NCBI RefSeq assembly: GCF_000244895.1
Contig: NZ_CM001441.1
Location: forward strand, 3,996,198-4,060,197
DNA from: Desulfosporosinus youngiae DSM 17734
Lineage (GTDB): Bacteria; Bacillota; Desulfitobacteriia; Desulfitobacteriales; Desulfitobacteriaceae
DNA length: 64,000 nt
Direction: 5' to 3'
A model generated the notes under the pieces. That model had not been told where the DNA came from and did no database searches. It worked only from the letters and a program-made list of their open reading frames with translations. The translations under genes were made by a program, and so were the position numbers. Shown here piece by piece: positions 9,160 through 16,480 of this stretch (positions within the stretch are counted from its first letter, which is position 1; each line of letters begins with the position of its first letter).

Positions 9160-9452
9160 CCCTTTCCTTGTTGAATTTCTACGTTCATGCCGGACTTAAG
9201 CTTTTCTACACAAATTCTGACATTAGGTTCTCCGTTGACAATCATTAGACAAGAAGAACAGTTTCCGATCGCACAAAAAAGACCTCTGGGCCGGTGCATT
9301 GTTGGGCTGTGGCCCAAAACTCTAACCCCGGCGGCATGAAGTGCCGCCGCAATAGTCTCCCCCTCAAAACCTTTAAGCTCCTGCCCTTCGAAGAAAAAAG
9401 AGACTTCTTCTCCACGCTGAAACTCTAAAATCGGATGCTCAGTGATACGCAT
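9147..9452 (-). CDS. HcnA-like [2Fe-2S] ferredoxin subunit
   Basis: 101 residues of the Fer2_4 family found as HcnA and as the N-terminal segment of sarcosine oxidase alpha. The cluster Cys are in GLFCAIGNCSSCLM and the later RIC. I take ATG at 9452 as the start because AGGGGA is well spaced before it, whereas the upstream GTG at 9461 is too close. It is the first gene of the five-subunit operon, about 65 bases after the sigma-54 promoter. Confidence 0.8.
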   Translation of the reverse strand: MRITEHPILEFQRGEEVSFFFEGQELKGFEGETIAAALHAAGVRVLGHSPTMHRPRGLFCAIGNCSSCLMIVNGEPNVRICVEKLKSGMNVEIQQGKGCLR

Positions 9453-9516
9453 TAAACTCACTCCCCTAGTTATGAAAATCTTAATAGGTCAATGGAACTC
9501 TCTGAGAGTTAATACA

Positions 9517-9532
9517 TGCAATTCTTGTGCCA
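9517..9532 (-). promoter_or_regulatory. Sigma-54 (-24/-12) promoter of the dehydrogenase operon
   Basis: Minus-strand TGGCAC-AAGAA-TTGCA matches the RpoN consensus exactly at the -24 TGGCAC and -12 TTGCA blocks with correct spacing. It directs transcription into the HcnA-like gene. A sigma-54 activator gene lies 5 kb upstream and a candidate activator site lies about 100 bases upstream at 9632-9654. Confidence 0.9.
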
Positions 9533-9542
9533 CTATTTCAGG

Positions 9543-9599
9543 GTGTAAGGGGGGAGGGGGCTGCTGAACAACTTGTCAGCAGCCCCCTCCCCCTTACAC
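9543..9599 (-). terminator. Terminator after the liv operon
   Basis: A long GC-rich hairpin. GTGTAAG, two G-runs split by A, and CTGCTGA pair with TCAGCAG, two C-runs and TTACAC, with one bulged G and a short loop. It sits between livF and the sigma-54 promoter and would isolate the two units. A T-tract on the minus side is weak. Confidence 0.7.
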
Positions 9600-9631
9600 G
9601 CCAAAAAAAGAGAACTTCCTCCAAAATCTCA

Positions 9632-9654
9632 AGTGTTAAGTAATTATTAACACT
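9632..9654. promoter_or_regulatory. Candidate upstream activator site (dyad)
   Basis: AGTGTTAA-N7-TTAACACT is a perfect 8-bp dyad 100-120 bases upstream of the -24 element, the usual place for a bacterial enhancer. The half-site AGTGTT also occurs in the large dyad upstream of the sigma-54 activator gene at 14580-14621. This suggests the same protein binds both. Confidence 0.65.
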
Positions 9655-9729
9655 GCAGATTCGAAAGAAGAATTCCCTCCGGAACGAAGAATCAGCTTCT
9701 TTAGCTTGATTAAAGGTTAAACAATAAAC

Positions 9730-10437
9730 CTATTCTCCGAGATAAGACTTACGGATATTCTCATTTTGTGCTAAATCCTGAGCCTGACCGTCCAGGACAA
9801 TTTCGCCGGTCTCAAGAACATAGGCCCGGTTCGAAATTTCCAAGGCCAAGTGAGCATTTTGCTCAACCAAAAGAATCGTGGTTCCCGCAACATTAATATC
9901 TTCAATGATGTGGAAGATTTCTTCCACAAGCATTGGGGCCAAACCCATACTTGGTTCATCAAGGAGCAGCAGGTCAGGCCTGGCCATCAAGGCCCTGCCC
10001 ATAGCAAGCATTTGCTGTTCTCCGCCGGATAAGGTGCCGGCCATCTGCTTAATTCTCTCCTTTAACCTGGGAAAGTGATGATATACCCGATCGAAGTCGG
10101 TCTGATCCGGCTTCCCTTTACGACTATGAGCACCCATCAGAAGGTTCTCATAAACGGACATATCAGGAAACACACGACGACCTTCCGGTACATGAGACAA
10201 GCCCATCTCCACGATTTTATGGGGGGAGACACTTTGAATTTCCTTATCTTTAAACCTTATCTTCCCTTCTTTATTGGATGGTTTCAGAAGTCCTGAGATT
10301 GTGCGAAGGGTTGTACTCTTCCCAGCTCCATTGGCTCCGATTAAGGCGACGATCTCCCCTTTTTTCACTTCCAGAGCTATGCTGTGCAAGGCTTTAATTG
10401 AGCCGTAACTCACTTCGAGCTTTTCTAACTTTAACAT
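9730..10437 (-). CDS. livF: Branched-chain-type amino acid ABC transporter ATPase LivF
   Basis: 235 residues. Walker A GANGAGKST lies near residue 35, the signature LSGGEQQMLAMGRAL near 137, Walker B LLLLDEPSMGLAP near 158, and the switch His in LVEQNAHLAL. Length and the short C terminus are those of LivF rather than LivG. It is the last gene of the liv operon, 13 bases after livG. It powers uptake of a branched-chain or other neutral amino acid. The adjacent catabolic genes suggest proline, hydroxyproline or a derivative as cargo, which is inference. Confidence 0.9.
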   Translation of the reverse strand: MLKLEKLEVSYGSIKALHSIALEVKKGEIVALIGANGAGKSTTLRTISGLLKPSNKEGKIRFKDKEIQSVSPHKIVEMGLSHVPEGRRVFPDMSVYENLLMGAHSRKGKPDQTDFDRVYHHFPRLKERIKQMAGTLSGGEQQMLAMGRALMARPDLLLLDEPSMGLAPMLVEEIFHIIEDINVAGTTILLVEQNAHLALEISNRAYVLETGEIVLDGQAQDLAQNENIRKSYLGE

Positions 10438-10450
10438 GTTCTGGCCCTCC

Positions 10451-11233
10451 CTAGCGCCGAATTCTGCTTTTGAATTTACCGGAGCCCAGGTATGCTTCGA
10501 TAACCGCTTTATTACTGCGAACTTCTGAGGGGGTCCCTTCAGCTATCTTTTTGCCGTAATCCAGCACAGCAATTCTCTCAGAAATACCCATGACTAGCTT
10601 CATATCATGTTCTACCAGAAAAACAGTAATACCCGTATCCCGAATTCTGCGAATCATTTCCATTAAGACGACCTTTTCCTGAGGATTCATCCCGGCCGCA
10701 GGCTCATCTAACAGAAGTAATTTTGGCTTGGATACTAAGGCTCTCGCTATCTCTAAACGTCTCTGTTCTCCATAGGATAGATTCTTCGCTATTTCATCCT
10801 GTTTCGAAGCTAAATCGAGGAAACCCAAGGCTTCAAGGGATTTCTCTTCGATTTCTGCCTCTTCACGTTTCATGCTTGGCAAGCGGGTAAAGGAGTGCAC
10901 TAAGCCCGCTTTTCCCCGGCAGTGGGCCCCAATCTTTACATTATCCAAGACAGATAGCTCAGTAAATAGGCGAATGGCCTGGAAGGTCCTGGTAATACCC
11001 ATGTCAGCGATTTTGTGAGTAGGGATGCCGACTAATGGTTTGCCATCCAACGATATCCTACCCTCAGTGGGATTATAAATACTCGTGATCAGATTAAACA
11101 CTGTGCTTTTACCCGCACCATTAGGACCGATCAAGGCCAGAATTTCGCCCTGCTGTACTTCTAAGTTCACGCTGTCAACAGCAGTCAGACCGCCAAAGCG
11201 GATGGTTACGTTGTCCAAAGTTAATAAACTCAT
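10451..11233 (-). CDS. livG: Branched-chain-type amino acid ABC transporter ATPase LivG
   Basis: 260 residues with Walker [13 protein letters not shown], signature [15 protein letters not shown] and Walker [15 protein letters not shown]. The LSYGEQ signature, the NPQEK insertion and the C-terminal extension mark LivG. It starts 2 bases after livM ends, so the two are translationally linked. It forms a cytoplasmic heterodimer with LivF on the LivH/LivM membrane core. Confidence 0.9.
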   Translation of the reverse strand: MSLLTLDNVTIRFGGLTAVDSVNLEVQQGEILALIGPNGAGKSTVFNLITSIYNPTEGRISLDGKPLVGIPTHKIADMGITRTFQAIRLFTELSVLDNVKIGAHCRGKAGLVHSFTRLPSMKREEAEIEEKSLEALGFLDLASKQDEIAKNLSYGEQRRLEIARALVSKPKLLLLDEPAAGMNPQEKVVLMEMIRRIRDTGITVFLVEHDMKLVMGISERIAVLDYGKKIAEGTPSEVRSNKAVIEAYLGSGKFKSRIRR

Positions 11234-11235
11234 CC

Positions 11236-12204
11236 TTATTCCCCCCGTCCGGCCTGTTTTTTCTTAGGCAGCATAAAGGCACGGCGAACGGCCCGCCTTA
11301 GGTTTACTCCGCCCAATAACCCATAGGGACGGAAGATCATGATCACGACCAACAATAACCCGTAAACGATCATCCTATAGTTTGAGAGCGGCCTTAAAAT
11401 TTCCGGAGCAGAGGTAAGAACGATCGCGCCGATAATCGTTCCGGGGATACTTCCCAAACCTCCCAGAACAACAATACTCAAAATATCGACGGACTTGAGA
11501 AACCCAAAATCAGTTGGCTGAATAAACGTAGTGGTATGAGCAAAAAGTGCTCCCCCTACCCCCGCGCAAAAAGCGCCAATGGCAAAAGCCTGAATCTTAT
11601 ATAATGTAGTATTAATTCCTACTGCTGAGGAAGCGATTTCATCTTCCCGAATCGCAAGCATGGCCCGTCCATTCCGGGAGTTTTCCAGCCAAACCATAGC
11701 GCATATGGTAAACACCGCAATAGTTATAACAATAGGGAAAGTGGTCGATCCCTCAATCCCGAGGAAACCAATAGCCCCATTCGTAATCTTCATATTTGTG
11801 AATTGGACTCGTACAATTTCTGCAAACCCCAGCGTAGCAATAGCCAGATAATCTCCTGTCAGGCGCAGAGTCGGAAATCCGATAATAATTCCAAACAAAC
11901 CCGCGACAAGACCGCCTATTAATACTCCCAGCAGAAAGGGCACGTGGTAATTCACGGTGGCAATTGCCGAAGCATAAGCTCCGATACTCATGAAAGCAGC
12001 ATGTCCTAAAGAAAGCTGACCCGTTACCCCGGTAATCAGGTTTAATCCTAAAGCCATGATCATGTTTATCCCAATAAACAAACAAATCATTAGAATATAG
12101 GTCGGTATAATTTTAGAAATTATTTGTGAGCCGTAGGCTGTCAAGCCTAGCACACAAAGGAACAGCAGTGCCTGAACAATCCAATTGCTGAGTAATTTTT
12201 TCAT
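11236..12204 (-). CDS. livM: ABC transporter permease LivM
   Basis: A membrane permease of about 322 residues with eight or more hydrophobic segments and the family motif [19 protein letters not shown] near residue 65. AAGGAGGGG precedes two possible ATGs. The second, at 12204 (MKKLLSNW), has the better spacing. The charged C terminus (RRAVRRAF) lies in the cytoplasm. It pairs with LivH. Confidence 0.9.
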   Translation of the reverse strand: MKKLLSNWIVQALLFLCVLGLTAYGSQIISKIIPTYILMICLFIGINMIMALGLNLITGVTGQLSLGHAAFMSIGAYASAIATVNYHVPFLLGVLIGGLVAGLFGIIIGFPTLRLTGDYLAIATLGFAEIVRVQFTNMKITNGAIGFLGIEGSTTFPIVITIAVFTICAMVWLENSRNGRAMLAIREDEIASSAVGINTTLYKIQAFAIGAFCAGVGGALFAHTTTFIQPTDFGFLKSVDILSIVVLGGLGSIPGTIIGAIVLTSAPEILRPLSNYRMIVYGLLLVVIMIFRPYGLLGGVNLRRAVRRAFMLPKKKQAGRGE

Positions 12205-12218
12205 AGCCATTCCCCTCC

Positions 12219-13106
12219 TTATACCTTCTTATTGGCTTTTCGCCCCATGATTCCCGATGGTTTGAACAGAAGCACCAATATAAGGATGGCAAAGGCGAAG
12301 GCGTCCTTGTACTGGGATAAATTCACAGTGATGCCCATTATTTCAGTTAAACCGATAACCAGTCCCCCGATCATAGCACCAGGTATACTGCCAATTCCTC
12401 CGAGGACTGCCGCCGCAAAAGCTTTTAGGCCTGCCAAAAGTCCCATGTAAGGCTGAACCGCATTAAAGTAAATACCCGCCAATACCCCGGCAGCTCCCGC
12501 TAAGCCTGACCCGATGGCAAAGGTTACAGATATAACCCGGTCAATATTAACCCCCATCAGACTTGCCGCATCCTTGTCCTGAGCACAGGCACGCATAGCC
12601 CTGCCCATCTTAGTGTATGATACAAAAAGGTGTAAGCCAAGCATCAAGAGACCGGCGACTCCAATGATTACAATCTGATAAATCGTAATCTGGAAATTTC
12701 CGATTTCAAAAATTCTATTTTCAAAAAGTACCGGAAACCCCCTGGTATTAGGGCCTTTAAGCCGAACCATTAAGGAAGAAAGGAAAATCGAAACCCCGAT
12801 GGCACTAATCAGTGCCGAAAGCCGGGATGAACGGCGAAGCGGTTTATAAGCAATCCGCTCAATGACCACTCCCAGTATCATAGTTATAACCGTAGCACCT
12901 AGTAATGCTAAATAAATATTAACATAATTAGTCAATGCCAAAACCAGGCCGGCATATGCGCCAAACATAAAGATTTCGCCATAGGCGAAGTTGATCATGC
13001 CAATAATACCGTACACCATGGTGTAGCCTAAAGCAATAAGAGCATAAATGCTACCTAAAGCAAGCCCGTTAACAAGTTGCTGCATCAGATTGTTTAAAAT
13101 CGGCAA
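12219..13106 (-). CDS. livH: ABC transporter permease LivH
   Basis: A permease of about 295 residues with LALGSIYALIALGYTMVYG at the N terminus and GLKAFAAAVLGGIGSIPGAM near residue 225, both typical of LivH. I place the start at TTG 13106 because AAGGAGGGCG lies 8 bases upstream. The longer open frame lacks a ribosome binding site. It follows the binding-protein gene after a hairpin at 13175-13209. Confidence 0.9.
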   Translation of the reverse strand: MPILNNLMQQLVNGLALGSIYALIALGYTMVYGIIGMINFAYGEIFMFGAYAGLVLALTNYVNIYLALLGATVITMILGVVIERIAYKPLRRSSRLSALISAIGVSIFLSSLMVRLKGPNTRGFPVLFENRIFEIGNFQITIYQIVIIGVAGLLMLGLHLFVSYTKMGRAMRACAQDKDAASLMGVNIDRVISVTFAIGSGLAGAAGVLAGIYFNAVQPYMGLLAGLKAFAAAVLGGIGSIPGAMIGGLVIGLTEIMGITVNLSQYKDAFAFAILILVLLFKPSGIMGRKANKKV

Positions 13107-13174
13107 ATTTGGCGCCCTCCTTAAATAAAACCGATTAATAAGGTAAAAAATGTCGGAATTTACCTTAATGATTA

Positions 13175-13209
13175 GTAGCAGCACAGGTCCTAGGACCTTG
13201 TGCTGCTAC
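13175..13209 (-). promoter_or_regulatory. Hairpin between the binding-protein gene and livH
   Basis: GTAGCAGCACA and its complement TGTGCTGCTAC flank a GGTCC/GGACC inner stem, making a near-perfect 16-17 bp hairpin. Such stems between a periplasmic binding protein and its permease commonly give partial termination or mRNA protection, so that more binding protein is made. That role is inferred here. Confidence 0.6.
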
Positions 13210-13243
13210 ATTTAATTAGTTTAAGAAACGAATCAAGTCTGGC

Positions 13244-14434
13244 TTATTTTATTTCTACTGGAACCTTCTTCAGCAAGGCAAACTTGCCGCCTTTTACTTC
13301 CAGCAAATACACCGGGCTCTTAATAGGCTCACGGTTTTCTTGGAAGGTGATAGATCCTGAAACTCCATCGTAATTATTGGTTTTGGCAAGAGTATCTTTA
13401 AATTTCTCCGGATCGGCACTATTGGCATCCTTAATTGCCTTGGCGATAAGCATCAAAGCATCATACCCTTGAGCAGAGAACAAATCCGGCTCTTCGTTGT
13501 TGTATTTTGCCTTGTATGCGTTAATGAATTTTTCGGTATTAGGGGTCGGTTGCTCAGGGGAGAAGCCTGCATAGGATATAGAGCCTTCCACAGCCTCTCC
13601 GCCGATTTTCATTAAGTCCTCTCCCTGAAGGCCATCTCCGCCAACCATGATAGCCTTGATCCCAACTTCACGAGCTTTCTTCATGATCAAAGCTCCCTCG
13701 GTATAATAGCCGGAAAAGACGATAACATCCGGATTAGCAGCCTTAATTTTGGTGATTTGTCCGCTGAAGTCGGTATCTTTATCTTGAATGAACTCTTCAA
13801 TTACAATGTTTCCGCCATTATCAGTAATCGCACTGCTAAAGATTTTTGACAATGATACACTGTAATCATTGTTTTTAGAAGTGATTAAGGCCACATTTTT
13901 CCAGCCTTTCTCCTGAATAACATACTTCATAGTTGCAGGAGCAGCTATTGTATCCAACAAAGTATCCCTGAAAACATAAGGTCCAATTTCTACAACGTCC
14001 GTTCCAGTGGCACCGGCTGACATGATGACGGTCTTTTTACTGTTGGCGATCTGTCCGGCTACACGAGTAATACCTGTCGTAGGGTCACCGATCATGGCGA
14101 CAACCTTGTCTTGGCTGATTAACTTATTAGTGATGTTAATCGCTTGATCCTTTTGTCCTGCGTTATCCTCTTCTACCAGCTTAACTTGGCGTCCAAGAAG
14201 TCCCTCTTTATTAATCTCCTCGACAGCCATGTTCAGACCCTTTAATGTGTTCAGACCATACATTGCGACATCACCCGTTTTAGCACCCAGAAAACCAATC
14301 TTGATAGGTTCTTTGCTGTCTGCCGCAGCCGGCTCTTTTTCCGCTGGCTTGCTCGCCCCACATCCGCTTACCATGATTAAAGCAGACAAGATCAGACTCA
14401 TGGCAGCTAGGGCTTTACTCTTTTTACGAAACAT
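13244..14434 (-). CDS. Amino acid ABC transporter substrate-binding lipoprotein (LivJ/LivK family)
   Basis: 396 residues. A signal peptide ends in the lipobox MVSGC (about residues 21-25), so the protein is predicted to be lipid-anchored on the outer face of the membrane. The mature part is a periplasmic-binding-protein type I fold of the Leu/Ile/Val family (GFLGAKTGDVAMYG, LVEEDNAGQKDQA, ISYAGFSPEQP). It delivers substrate to LivHM. Ligand cannot be read from sequence, and family members also bind amides, urea and aromatic compounds. It is the first gene of the liv operon. The 240-base gap to the divergent activator contains a dyad but no recognisable sigma-54 promoter for this side. Confidence 0.9.
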   Translation of the reverse strand: MFRKKSKALAAMSLILSALIMVSGCGASKPAEKEPAAADSKEPIKIGFLGAKTGDVAMYGLNTLKGLNMAVEEINKEGLLGRQVKLVEEDNAGQKDQAINITNKLISQDKVVAMIGDPTTGITRVAGQIANSKKTVIMSAGATGTDVVEIGPYVFRDTLLDTIAAPATMKYVIQEKGWKNVALITSKNNDYSVSLSKIFSSAITDNGGNIVIEEFIQDKDTDFSGQITKIKAANPDVIVFSGYYTEGALIMKKAREVGIKAIMVGGDGLQGEDLMKIGGEAVEGSISYAGFSPEQPTPNTEKFINAYKAKYNNEEPDLFSAQGYDALMLIAKAIKDANSADPEKFKDTLAKTNNYDGVSGSITFQENREPIKSPVYLLEVKGGKFALLKKVPVEIK

Positions 14435-14581
14435 TGTATTCCTCCTTATGATTTCAAATAGCCTGTTATGTATTATTTGACGGAATATTTAAAATTCCTG
14501 CATGATTATTAAAAGAATACAGTATTTTTATTCATAAATACATTCTTCAGAGATCTGTTCCGGATTTATCCAGCATTAAGT

Positions 14582-14621
14582 GTTTAAACACATTGAACAC
14601 TTTTGTTTAATGTGTTTAAAC
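14582..14621. promoter_or_regulatory. Large dyad between liv operon and sigma-54 activator gene
   Basis: GTTTAAACACATTGAAC and GTTTAATGTGTTTAAAC are inverted copies (16 of 17 matching) around a 6-base spacer. Each outer half is itself a palindrome built on GTTTAAAC. The half-site AGTGTT resembles the site at 9632-9654. It is well placed for autoregulation or for control of the liv genes by the activator. Confidence 0.65.
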
Positions 14622-14677
14622 AAAAGACTAGGCAACAGCTCATTTTTAGGTTACAGTAGTCTGAAAGGAGGGGGACC

Positions 14678-16405
14678 ATGAAGCTTACCCTATCAGAGTT
14701 AATGGATCAGAACATTATTCTAGTAAAGCCTGGCCTAACTATACATGCCGCTTTAGAATTGGCAAATTCTGCCCACTTAATAATGATTCAAGACGAGATC
14801 CCCGTAGGAGTTCTTACTATGGAACAAGCCGCTCAGCTAAATCCAACGGATCAATCCCTCAGCGAAATCAATTGGTCTCCTGTATTAAAAGCCAATTCCA
14901 CTACGGATGCCCTGACATTTTATCAGGATCAACCATATGAATTATATCCTGTTGTCATACTCAATGCCAGCGGAGACGTCCAAGGCATCATTACTCCAAC
15001 CATTTTTATGCGCCGTTTGCTTAATTCCTGGCATAGTTTAAATACTTTTTTCAACACTCTGCTGGAAACAGTTAATGAAGCTGTTACTGTTGTAGCCAAC
15101 GACGGAACCGTCAGTCACTGGAATTCTAAAGCTCAAGAAATGTATTCGATACCAAAACAGAGTATCGTCGGGAAACCTATCGCCGATTTTTTTGACCGAA
15201 GGGCCTTAGCAACCCTTCACATTTTAGATGAAGGGCCTCCGGTTCACCAGGCATACCACAGACCCCGCCCGGAAACACACGTCCAGATTAACGCCTCTCC
15301 GGTTATTTTCGAGGATAAAATAGTAGGCGCCATTTCTGCCGAACAAGACATTACCCAAGTCGTTCGGCTCAACGAAGAATTATCCCAGGCCAGTTCTCAA
15401 TTACAGGACCTTAAACAAAAAACCAACTCTTCCGATGATCCTTTCAGCCGGATCATCGGAAAAAGCCGGCCGATACTTCGCACTGTATTTTTCGCCCGAA
15501 AAGTAGCAGGCAGTGAAGCTACAATCCTTATTACGGGAGAAAGCGGCGTCGGCAAAGAACTCTTTGCCCAAGCCATCCATAAGGATAGCCCAAGGACCAG
15601 CAAGCCTTTTATTGCCATCAACTGTGGTGCGATTCCTTCAGCCTTATTCGAAAGTGAATTATTCGGATATATCGGAGGTGCCTTTACCGGTGCTGAACGT
15701 AAAGGCAAGCCCGGAAAATTAGAGCTCGCCAACAGGGGAACCCTTTTCTTGGACGAGATTGGAGAATTGCCGCTCCAACTCCAAGTGAAATTGCTGCGGG
15801 TTTTGCAGGATAAATGCTTTTATCGAGTAGGCGGCACGGAACCACTCACTGTCGATACCCGAATTATTGCCGCAACCAATCGGGACTTAGGAAAGATGAT
15901 TCAAACGGGTGAATTTCGCGAAGACCTTTACTATCGTTTAAATGTTATTGCCCTTGAGGTGCCGCCCCTCCGGGAACGAAGCGAAGATATTCCGGCTTTG
16001 GTACAGGCCTTTTTTCAGGAATTTGCCCAAAAGTATCAGAAGACAATCCCGTCTCTTGACCCTGAGATCATGCTTAATTTCTTAAACTATGACTGGCCGG
16101 GCAACATCCGGGAACTGCGCAATGTGATAGAACGGCTGGCCATTCTTTCCGAAGGGGAAACCCTTAATATTCAATACCTGCCCTCAAATCTTACACCTCT
16201 TAGTTCTCGTCTGCCCTCCGCGATTTACCCTGTCACAGCTCAGAACCTCCCAAGAGCTCTTACTCCCAGGGAAAATTCTGAGGAAATCAGGCAAATTAAA
16301 CTCTCTTTGGAAAAAACCAACGGCAATAAGACAGCGGCAGCAAAACTTCTTGGTATTTCACGAGGTACTCTCTACTACAAGCTTAATCAGTATGGTTTAG
16401 CCTAA
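14678..16405 (+). CDS. Sigma-54-dependent activator with CBS and PAS input domains
   Basis: 575 residues. Residues 1-115 look like a CBS-type pair and about 120-230 like a PAS domain. An AAA+ domain follows (about 255-490) with Walker A GESGVGKE, the sigma-54 contact loop GAFTGA and Walker B GTLFLDEIGE. The C terminus carries a Fis-type helix-turn-helix (NKTAAAKLLGISRGTLYYKL). It opens sigma-54 promoters using ATP in response to a small-molecule signal. The domain layout matches the proline-responsive PrdR type as I recall it. It is divergent from the liv operon, with AAAGGAGGGG before the ATG. Targets are probably the dehydrogenase operon at 9.5 kb and its own region. The bound effector is unknown. 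Confidence 0.88.
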   Translation: MKLTLSELMDQNIILVKPGLTIHAALELANSAHLIMIQDEIPVGVLTMEQAAQLNPTDQSLSEINWSPVLKANSTTDALTFYQDQPYELYPVVILNASGDVQGIITPTIFMRRLLNSWHSLNTFFNTLLETVNEAVTVVANDGTVSHWNSKAQEMYSIPKQSIVGKPIADFFDRRALATLHILDEGPPVHQAYHRPRPETHVQINASPVIFEDKIVGAISAEQDITQVVRLNEELSQASSQLQDLKQKTNSSDDPFSRIIGKSRPILRTVFFARKVAGSEATILITGESGVGKELFAQAIHKDSPRTSKPFIAINCGAIPSALFESELFGYIGGAFTGAERKGKPGKLELANRGTLFLDEIGELPLQLQVKLLRVLQDKCFYRVGGTEPLTVDTRIIAATNRDLGKMIQTGEFREDLYYRLNVIALEVPPLRERSEDIPALVQAFFQEFAQKYQKTIPSLDPEIMLNFLNYDWPGNIRELRNVIERLAILSEGETLNIQYLPSNLTPLSSRLPSAIYPVTAQNLPRALTPRENSEEIRQIKLSLEKTNGNKTAAAKLLGISRGTLYYKLNQYGLA

Positions 16406-16480
16406 AGCTATACTACAAAGGATGACCATCTGACAATTTACACCGTTCGACTGAGGACAGTGCTCAGCACTCTGCTTTTC

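Noticed and set aside
14435-14677. Sigma-54 promoter for the liv operon
   Set aside because: I checked the GG-N10-GC spacing on the minus strand and found no match.
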